From the NCBI GenBank assembly GCA_027044005.1, contig JALUDK010000056.1, positions 1 through 5,836 on the forward strand: a stretch of 5,836 bases of DNA, written 5' to 3'. Within the stretch, counting starts at the first letter, position 1, and each line of letters begins with the position of its first letter. The notes below the pieces were generated by a model. It searched no databases and was not told the origin of the DNA. It was given only the letters and a program-made list of their open reading frames with translations. The position numbers and the translations under genes are program-made. Positions 1 to 4,494 of the stretch are shown here, one piece after another. The DNA comes from Acidilobaceae archaeon (lineage in GTDB: Archaea; Thermoproteota; Thermoprotei_A; Sulfolobales; Acidilobaceae).

Positions 1-352
1 GCCTAGCGTTACCTATGTGGATCACGAAGTCTGGATTGGGGGCGAACCTGGTTCTAACACTTCCCTCCACCGCTCCTGGTAGAGGGGGGAGACGGGGCTT
101 CTCCTCCTTCTTAGCCTTCTCCTCTAATAGCTCCGGGTACTCCTCCTCTAGCATCCTCCTCTGGGCATCTAGTGGGAGTTTGTTGACCTCCTCTACGATT
201 CTCGATGCCAGCTGGGCTATCTCCCTGGCCCTACTCCTTAGCTCTGGGTGCTCCCCCAGGATCATACTCATTACACTACCGGTCCTAGCCTTGCCTCCGT
301 GCTTCACAGCGTTCTTCAGCGCATAGCCCCTAACCAGCCTCTCGAGGTCCAC
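1..352 (-). CDS. gltX: Glutamyl-tRNA synthetase, archaeal type, N-terminal part (runs off the window)
   Basis: Class I aminoacyl-tRNA synthetase that charges tRNA with glutamate in the cytoplasm. The 117 visible residues match the archaeal/eukaryotic-type GluRS layout. A helical N-terminal extension (about 1-85) carries the GYALKNAVKHGGKA and GEHPEL segments typical of archaeal members. The linker LPPLPGAVEG follows, then the first catalytic-domain strand TRFAPNPDFVIHIGNAR (101-117), whose HIGN is the class I HIGH signature with N in the fourth place. That variant is, as I recall, common in crenarchaeal enzymes. The KMSKS loop and anticodon-binding domain lie outside the window. The start is GTG at 352-350, two bases after the stop of the DUF2118-like gene, with a full GGAGGT ribosome site at 367-362. 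It is the last visible gene of the fni-GGPPS-DUF2118 unit and probably translationally coupled to it. Family assignment is strong; only the truncation limits it. Confidence 0.9.
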   Translation of the reverse strand, partial: MDLERLVRGYALKNAVKHGGKARTGSVMSMILGEHPELRSRAREIAQLASRIVEEVNKLPLDAQRRMLEEEYPELLEEKAKKEEKPRLPPLPGAVEGSVRTRFAPNPDFVIHIGNAR

Positions 353-354
353 TC

Positions 355-843
355 TTAACCTACCTCCAGCATCCTGATGGAGTCGCTGGGGGCTATCACG
401 TATATGTACCTCTGCCTCTCCCCCTCCAGCCCCCAGGCTATGTAGACTATAACACCCTCTACCCCGGCCCTGAGGGTCCTGGTCTCCCCCTTGCCTGTTA
501 GTATGTAGGCTAGGATCGTCCCTGGCCTAACCTCGTCGCCCTCGCGCGCCCTATGGTTTACTTGGACTCCTAGCGCCTCTACAAGGCTGACCCTGGTGCC
601 AGGCTCGACTAGCAAGGCCTTCCCCTTCCATGGGATGTATAAGGCGAATCTCCTCTTCACCACCGCCTCTACCGGGTCAAGTATGTGGCTTGTGAGGTGC
701 TCATACGGGGCTAGCCCTAGGCCCTGGCTCTTGCAGGGCCTCTCTACCCTGGCTCTTCCGCCGAGTGGCACGAGGCACTCTATGGACTCGTGCCCGTCTA
801 GGTAGGCTCTTGGGAACTGGTAGTCGGTGGCCCTGTATTCCAT
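355..843 (-). CDS. DUF2118-like archaeal protein with biotinyl/lipoyl-type fold, function unknown
   Basis: A 162-residue protein that I recognise as resembling the archaeal DUF2118 family; no function is established. The N-terminal half (1-95) has no motif I can assign, apart from cysteines at 23 and 37. Residues about 99-134 look like a biotinyl/lipoyl hammerhead: REGDEVRPGTILAYIL (100-115), a turn TGKGE (116-120), then TLRAGVEGVIVYI (123-135), which resembles the RAPVDGVV strand of biotin carriers. Lysine 118 is 17th counting from the Gly of GD, the same count as the modified lysine of biotin carriers, but the AMKM sequence is absent. The start is ATG 843, directly abutting the TAG of the GGPP synthase gene (TAGATG), with a GAGGG site eight bases before it. 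The gene is therefore almost certainly co-transcribed and coupled. There is no signal peptide or membrane segment, so it should be cytoplasmic. The CDS is certain, the family likely and the role unknown. Confidence 0.88.
   Translation of the reverse strand: MEYRATDYQFPRAYLDGHESIECLVPLGGRARVERPCKSQGLGLAPYEHLTSHILDPVEAVVKRRFALYIPWKGKALLVEPGTRVSLVEALGVQVNHRAREGDEVRPGTILAYILTGKGETRTLRAGVEGVIVYIAWGLEGERQRYIYVIAPSDSIRMLEVG
362..367 (-). promoter_or_regulatory. Ribosome binding site of gltX
   Basis: GGAGGT, a full match to the archaeal anti-SD, lies nine bases before the GTG at 352 and inside the last codons of the upstream gene. It fixes GTG 352 as the gltX start. Confidence 0.7.
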
Positions 844-1824
844 CTACTTCTCCCTCTCCACTACGAACCTAGCTAGGCTCCTGAGGAAGTCCCTAGCTCC
901 CTCGTCCTTGACGCTTTCGAGCCCGTCTAGTATAGCGATGGCCCTCTCCATATACCTCCTCGCTAGGCCCTCAGCGTAACCTAGGGCCCCAGTCTCCCTG
1001 ATCAGGCTGGCAAGCTCCTCATACCTCTCCTCCGCCAGCAGCCTCTCGACCCTCTCCCTGCCAACCTTCTCTACCGTGTATATGAGGAGTATCGTCTTCT
1101 TGCCCCTCCTCAGGTCATTGTATACAGGCTTCCCCGTCTTCTCGGGGTCGCCGTAGACCCCCAGTATGTCGTCCCTTATCTGGAAGGATATACCAACCAT
1201 CCTCCCGTACTCCCCCATTGCGGAGACAACGCTACTCTCAGCTCCAGCCGCGAGCGCCCCGAGCTTTGCAGAGGCCTCTATCAGGGCCCCCGTCTTCAGG
1301 TATACCATGTTTAGGTAGTCCCCTACACCTACATCCCACGTCTCCTCATACATCATATCATAGGCCTGGCCCTCCGAGAGTTTCACGCTAGCCTCCGCTA
1401 GGACCTCGTAAGCCTCCTCAGCCCTTCGCAGCCCCCTGGCCCTGGAGTCGCCGACCATCATGAAGGCGTAGGCGAAGAGCAGATCGCCAGCTAGTATGGC
1501 AGCCGGCTCTCCCCATACCCTGTGGACCGTAGGAACACCCCTCCTATAATCGTCTCTATCCATTATATCGTCATGTATAAGGCTGAAGTTGTGTATAGCC
1601 TCTACTGCACCAGCCAGGGGTACTGCCACGGAAGCTGCTGTAGGGCCACCAAGCATGCTGGCAGTGGCTAGGGTTACGGCAGGCCTGACCCTCTTCCCGC
1701 CAGCCCTGAGCAGGTGGGTGGCCGCCTTGTATATGTACCCGGGATCCCCTCTTATCCTCTCCCAGAGGTAGGAGTCCACGATGGAGGCATAGCCCGCCAG
1801 TATGTGCATGAGACTGTTGCTCAT
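844..1824 (-). CDS. Geranylgeranyl diphosphate synthase (short-chain trans-prenyltransferase)
   Basis: Adds IPP units to DMAPP or allylic diphosphates to make GGPP (C20), the precursor of archaeal ether lipids and quinone side chains; soluble, Mg-dependent, all-helical. Numbering from ATG 1824 (326 residues, usual length), the motifs appear in order. GGKRVRP at 42-48 binds IPP diphosphate, and the first aspartate-rich motif DDIMD is at 85-89, followed by RDD and RRG. YLKTG is at 175-179, and FQIRDDILG at 214-222 is the second aspartate-rich motif. GKPVYNDLRRGKKT follows and is typical of the family. Residue 80, fifth before the first motif, is Phe, as in C20-forming archaeal enzymes. Start choice: a GTG at 1830 gives two more residues, but the GGAG at 1836-1833 is eight bases from ATG 1824 and only two from that GTG. 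The gene lies downstream of fni and directly abuts the DUF2118-like gene. The exact product length (C20, C15 or C25) is inferred. Confidence 0.93.
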   Translation of the reverse strand: MSNSLMHILAGYASIVDSYLWERIRGDPGYIYKAATHLLRAGGKRVRPAVTLATASMLGGPTAASVAVPLAGAVEAIHNFSLIHDDIMDRDDYRRGVPTVHRVWGEPAAILAGDLLFAYAFMMVGDSRARGLRRAEEAYEVLAEASVKLSEGQAYDMMYEETWDVGVGDYLNMVYLKTGALIEASAKLGALAAGAESSVVSAMGEYGRMVGISFQIRDDILGVYGDPEKTGKPVYNDLRRGKKTILLIYTVEKVGRERVERLLAEERYEELASLIRETGALGYAEGLARRYMERAIAILDGLESVKDEGARDFLRSLARFVVEREK

Positions 1825-1832
1825 CCTCACTA

Positions 1833-1836
1833 CTCC
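1833..1836 (-). promoter_or_regulatory. Ribosome binding site of the GGPP synthase gene
   Basis: GGAG (part of GGTGGAG, 1839-1833) sits eight bases before ATG 1824. Its spacing to the alternative GTG at 1830 is only two bases, which favours the ATG as start. Confidence 0.55.
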
Positions 1837-1843
1837 ACCATGG

Positions 1844-1867
1844 ATCCCCCTGGAGCCGTTGGGGGAT
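1844..1867 (-). other. Perfect inverted repeat (hairpin) between fni and the GGPP synthase gene
   Basis: In the transcribed direction ATCCCCC (1867-1861) and GGGGGAT (1850-1844) are perfect reverse complements around a ten-base loop. The repeat begins immediately after the fni stop codon (1870-1868) and ends eight bases before the GGTGGAG ribosome site of the next gene. No U-run follows, so it is not a bacterial-type terminator. It could be an mRNA stability or processing element, or an attenuator that sets the ratio of the two products. The structure is seen in the sequence; the function is inferred. Confidence 0.55.
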
Positions 1868-3010
1868 TTATGTTGAGTAACGCCTCCTCCACAGTAGCGC
1901 CTCCACTCTCCCCCTCAATGTATACCAGTCAACATCGACACCCCGAGACTCAAGCTCGCCCCTAAGCCGGCCATGGACAACGATAGGAGCCAGCCACAGG
2001 TCCTCAACCCTCTTGGAGCCGGTCATAAATAGTATGGTGCGGAGCTGGTATGCTATCGACTCTAGTAGCCTTCTTGCCGAGTTCCTCCCACCGCTCAGGA
2101 GCGCCCTCAGGACAGGTAGGGCCACCCCAGCCATGTCAGCCCCGAGCGCTATGCTCCTCCCAGCGTCAAGCCCGTTCCTCACGCCTCCACTCGCTATAAT
2201 ATAGCCGCCGGGAGCAGCGAGCCTGGCCTCAACTATAGACACGGCGGTCGGGTTGCCCCAGTAGTCGCTCAGGGGCCCCGCTGGCCTCAGCGGGGCTCCA
2301 TGCCTCTTCTTGGACCTTAGCACCTCCACCTTTATCCAGTTAGTCCCACCCAAGCCAGAGACGTCGAAGCACTTTACCCCTGACCGGTAGAGGAGCCTGA
2401 TAACCTCGCCGGGTATGCCAGTGCCCGTCTCCTTTACTATTACAGGCACATCCAGGGAGTCGGCGATCTCTATTATCCTCTCCAGAACCCCAGAGTAGTA
2501 CGGGTCCCCCTCGTCCTGGTACGCCTCCTGGCCTGGGTTTAGGTGTATCGCCAGTGCATCGGCGCCGATCATCTCTACAGCCCTGCGAGCCTCCCTGACA
2601 CCGTAGCCGCGTGAGAGCTGCGGCGCGCCCAGGTTGGCTACAACCACTGTACTAGGGGCAGCCTCCCTGGCTATAGAGAAGGTATGGGCGAGCCCCGGGT
2701 CCTCGATGGCGGCCCTCTGGCTCCCCACGCCGAATGCTATCCCCATCTCCTCCGCCAGCGATGCGAGCTCCCTGTTGATCCAGGCAACATCGGGGTGGCC
2801 ACCCGTCATGCCGGTGATCATGAGGGGCGCCCTGAGCTTTTTGCTGGTACCACAGAAGCTCGTGGTAAGGTCCACATCGTCTAGGTCGATCTCGGGTAGC
2901 GGGTTGTGAACGATCCTAACGTACTCTAGCAGGGTTGACTCCCTGGACTCGACCCCGGCCTCGGCGACCATCCTTATGTGTTCCATCTTCCTCGACGAGG
3001 TCTCCCCCAA
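1868..3010 (-). CDS. fni: Isopentenyl-diphosphate delta-isomerase, type 2 (FMN-dependent)
   Basis: Interconverts IPP and DMAPP, using reduced FMN and Mg, in the cytoplasm; this step primes prenyl chain synthesis. The 380 residues show the type 2 family in order: RKMEHI near the N-terminus (7-12, the RK..H substrate site), ITGMTGG (65-71), GVGSQR (94-99) and NLGAPQL (126-132). HLNPGQE follows at 156-162, with the catalytic Gln at 161 and the Mg-binding Glu at 162. VKETGTGI (192-199), DVSGLGGTNW (216-225) and ASGGVRNGLD (273-282) complete the TIM-barrel FMN site. The start is TTG 3010; the RK motif needs at least these upstream residues, and no other usable in-frame start codon was seen in the codons just upstream. 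It is the first gene of the unit, with the GGPP synthase start 43 bases downstream. The three C-terminal WRRR-type arginines are only a small tail. Identification is firm; the N-terminal start is less so. Confidence 0.94.
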   Translation of the reverse strand: MGETSSRKMEHIRMVAEAGVESRESTLLEYVRIVHNPLPEIDLDDVDLTTSFCGTSKKLRAPLMITGMTGGHPDVAWINRELASLAEEMGIAFGVGSQRAAIEDPGLAHTFSIAREAAPSTVVVANLGAPQLSRGYGVREARRAVEMIGADALAIHLNPGQEAYQDEGDPYYSGVLERIIEIADSLDVPVIVKETGTGIPGEVIRLLYRSGVKCFDVSGLGGTNWIKVEVLRSKKRHGAPLRPAGPLSDYWGNPTAVSIVEARLAAPGGYIIASGGVRNGLDAGRSIALGADMAGVALPVLRALLSGGRNSARRLLESIAYQLRTILFMTGSKRVEDLWLAPIVVHGRLRGELESRGVDVDWYTLRGRVEALLWRRRYST

Positions 3011-3044
3011 ACCCTGGCACCCACGAGGCTGAGGGTTAGAACAG

Positions 3045-3052
3045 TAATAATA
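3045..3052 (-). promoter_or_regulatory. Candidate TATA box for the fni-GGPPS-DUF2118-gltX unit
   Basis: Reading the minus strand, GGTATTATTAC contains a TATTATTA core. Archaeal TATA boxes lie about 26 bases before the start site, which would put transcription near 3022 and give a leader of about 12 bases before TTG 3010. The A/T tract at 3089-3096 read on this strand is an alternative. Not verified. Confidence 0.4.
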
Positions 3053-3088
3053 CCACCCTCCCTACACTCCCCCGGGTCTTCGGGCTAC

Positions 3089-3096
3089 TATTTTAT
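3089..3096 (+). promoter_or_regulatory. Candidate TATA box for the alpha/beta hydrolase gene
   Basis: The core TATTTTAT in CTATTTTATC is the only A/T-rich run in this G+C-rich gap and points to initiation near 3119, about 20 bases before ATG 3138. The tract is nearly symmetric and could also serve the minus strand. Confidence 0.45.
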
Positions 3097-3137
3097 CACC
3101 CCTGAGATGTATAGACACGCCATGGGTGTTGGGCTTC

Positions 3138-4034
3138 ATGGAGTATAGGGTCGAGAAGATCAGGTTCCCCTGCGGCGGGGAGGAGTGCAGCGGGCTCCTC
3201 TACCTGCCCCAGGGTGAGGGCCCCTTTCCTGGGGTCGTCATGGCCGGTGGCCTGGGTATAGTTAAGGAGGTACACGCCGATGACTACGCCGGCTACTGGG
3301 CCTCCCAGGGTATAGCAGTCCTCTCCTTCGACTATAGGAGGATTGGCGAGAGCGGGGGCGAGCCTAGGCTAGCAATCTACCCGGAGGACCAGCTGGCAGA
3401 CTATAGGTGCGCGATCAGCTACATGAGGAGCAGGGAGGAGATCGAGGGGGATAGGCTCTGCGTGTGGGGCACTAGCTTCAGTGGGGCACACGTGCTATCC
3501 CTCCTAGCGTTCCCACCTAGGGGGGTCAGGTGCGGGGTTGCGCAGGTACCCAGCGTCTACATGTACAAGACCCTAGAGATGCACCACGGCAGCATAGCAC
3601 CGCTACTATGGCTGGCAGAGGAGGCGAGGCAAGAGTGCTGTAAGGGGGATTACAGCGAGGCGATGGTACCTATAGCGTCACAAAACCCCCCGGGCCTGAT
3701 AACTAGCGGAGAGGCTGTGGAGTACTACAGGGAACAGGCAAAGAGGTACAAGACGATGGAGAACAAGGTGACGATAGACAGCCTGGAGAGGATAATAGGC
3801 TACAACCCGGGCCATCAGGCGGAGCTAGTATCCAAGCCTATACTCTTCATAGTTGCAGAGAAGGACAAGACCGTGCCAACAGGCGAGGTTATAGAGGTCG
3901 CATCCAGGGTGAAGGTAGACAAGAGGCTAGTCCGCTACATGGCCGGGCACTACGACGTCTACCGGGACCCGCTCAGGACCGATATAGCAAAGCTAGAGCT
4001 AGAATGGTATAGGATCCACCTAGAGGAACACTAG
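3138..4034 (+). CDS. Alpha/beta-fold hydrolase, substrate unknown
   Basis: A soluble serine hydrolase of the dienelactone-hydrolase/S15-like alpha/beta group; a carboxylester or related bond is the likely target. Numbered from ATG 3138 (298 residues), the N-terminal strands lead to PGVVMAGG (31-38). The nucleophile elbow is WGTSFSG (110-116), giving Ser113, with Ser where the last Gly of GxSxG is usual. A helical cap covers about 136-226. The acid is Asp243 in AEKDKTVP, and the base is His271 in GHYDVY. Start: ATG 3138 has a GGTG at 3125-3128 nine bases upstream and fits a TATA box at 3089-3096. A GTG at 3126 in the same frame would add four residues and cannot be excluded. Seven cysteines, including adjacent C167-C168, are many for a cytoplasmic enzyme. 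It is transcribed alone, away from fni, and converges on the small membrane protein. The class is confident; the reaction and pathway are not known. Confidence 0.88.
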   Translation: MEYRVEKIRFPCGGEECSGLLYLPQGEGPFPGVVMAGGLGIVKEVHADDYAGYWASQGIAVLSFDYRRIGESGGEPRLAIYPEDQLADYRCAISYMRSREEIEGDRLCVWGTSFSGAHVLSLLAFPPRGVRCGVAQVPSVYMYKTLEMHHGSIAPLLWLAEEARQECCKGDYSEAMVPIASQNPPGLITSGEAVEYYREQAKRYKTMENKVTIDSLERIIGYNPGHQAELVSKPILFIVAEKDKTVPTGEVIEVASRVKVDKRLVRYMAGHYDVYRDPLRTDIAKLELEWYRIHLEEH

Positions 4035-4360
4035 CCGCTAGACCCCCGCAGGGCGCCCCCAACAGCTCCTCCTATCATCCCCAGCAGCGCCTTAACCAGG
4101 AACATGACCAGAGCTAGCATAGAGCCCACGGCCAGACCAGCCATAAAGCCTGGGGGGCCGAAGAAGGACCCTATAAGGGTGAACAGTAGCACCACAACGA
4201 TCCCGCCCAGAGCCCCTGCAAGGAAGCCGGCAGTGGCCCCCCTGCCAGCGCCGCCCCCAGCCAGGAACCCAGCTATAAAACCAGCTGCCAGGGAGCCGAA
4301 TATCGGTATAGGGCTCAACACGATCATAGCCAGGAACCCGATAAAAACGGCAAGTAGCAA
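4031..4360 (-). CDS. Small glycine-rich multi-pass membrane protein, possibly DUF5518-like
   Basis: A 109-residue, very hydrophobic protein with three to four membrane segments: roughly 2-20, 21-36, 43-65 and 70-100. Small-residue packing motifs dominate (AGFIAGFLAGGGAG at 26-39, AGFLAGALGG at 44-53, GMIGGAVGG at 94-102), with few charges: R40, K90 and R105. The composition and the PIPIFGSLAAGFIAG opening recall the archaeal DUF5518 family, but I am not certain. Evidence that this strand is real: a palindromic TATA box at 4401-4410, a GAGG at 4374-4371 ten bases before TTG 4360, and a coherent membrane pattern. The opposite-strand reading is just its proline/alanine-rich complement. TTG 4360 is the first start codon after the in-frame stop at 4381-4379. 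The stop overlaps that of the hydrolase gene head to head. It appears to be transcribed alone, divergently from mqnC. Function is unknown. Confidence 0.72.
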   Translation of the reverse strand: MLLAVFIGFLAMIVLSPIPIFGSLAAGFIAGFLAGGGAGRGATAGFLAGALGGIVVVLLFTLIGSFFGPPGFMAGLAVGSMLALVMFLVKALLGMIGGAVGGALRGSSG

Positions 4361-4370
4361 CGCTACACAC

Positions 4371-4374
4371 CCTC
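4371..4374 (-). promoter_or_regulatory. Ribosome binding site of the small membrane protein gene
   Basis: GAGG (within GAGGGTG) lies ten bases before TTG 4360. It supports use of this non-ATG start over the internal ATG at codon 12. Confidence 0.4.
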
Positions 4375-4400
4375 TACACTAGGGGAGAACTCGCAGGAGG

Positions 4401-4410
4401 GCTTATAAGC
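4401..4410 (-). promoter_or_regulatory. Palindromic TATA box of the small membrane protein gene
   Basis: GCTTATAAGC is a perfect ten-base palindrome in G+C-rich surroundings. On the minus strand it predicts initiation near 4380 and a leader of about 20 bases containing the GAGG site. A 6-base inverted repeat (ACTCGC 4389-4394, GCGAGT 4420-4425) brackets it almost symmetrically. Confidence 0.5.
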
Positions 4411-4430
4411 TACAACACCGCGAGTAGGCC

Positions 4431-4440
4431 CTATATTATA
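4431..4440 (+). promoter_or_regulatory. Candidate TATA box of the mqnC unit
   Basis: CTATATTATA is followed by about 55 bases to TTG 4495. Initiation about 26 bases downstream of its centre (near 4462) would leave a leader of about 33 bases that holds the 4474-4492 hairpin. A second A/T run at 4446-4455 is a weaker alternative. Confidence 0.5.
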
Positions 4441-4473
4441 GTCTCATATTGATAAGCCTAGACAGGCACCATA

Positions 4474-4492
4474 CGCCACTGCGGGAGTGGTG
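4474..4492 (+). promoter_or_regulatory. Leader hairpin overlapping the mqnC ribosome binding site
   Basis: CGCCACT (4474-4480) pairs with AGTGGTG (4486-4492) around the loop GCGGG: seven pairs, one of them a G-U. The GGAG ribosome site at 4484-4487 lies seven bases before TTG 4495 and is half in the loop and half in the stem. The pairing is seen in the sequence; any regulation of translation by it is inferred. Confidence 0.45.
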
Positions 4493-4494
4493 TT

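Noticed and set aside
15..326. Plus-strand open frame of 103 codons at the left edge
   Set aside because: It is the complement of gltX, which shows clear GluRS motifs, and its serine/leucine-rich product is typical of a shadow frame.
3071..3084. CCCG/CGGG arms upstream of the hydrolase promoter
   Set aside because: Only four base pairs in G+C-rich DNA, which is not distinguishable from chance.
3122..3148. Eight-codon ATG frame overlapping the start of the hydrolase gene, possibly an upstream ORF
   Set aside because: Too short to judge, no ribosome site of its own was seen, and an out-of-frame ATG here is expected by chance.
4092..4370. Second minus-strand frame overlapping the membrane protein gene, starting at GTG 4370
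   Set aside because: No coherent membrane or domain pattern, and the GAGG site directly abuts its GTG. It is a shifted reading of the same DNA.
4104..4382. Plus-strand open frame opposite the small membrane protein
   Set aside because: Its proline/alanine-rich product is what the complement of glycine/alanine codons gives, and I saw no promoter or ribosome site for it, while the minus strand has both.
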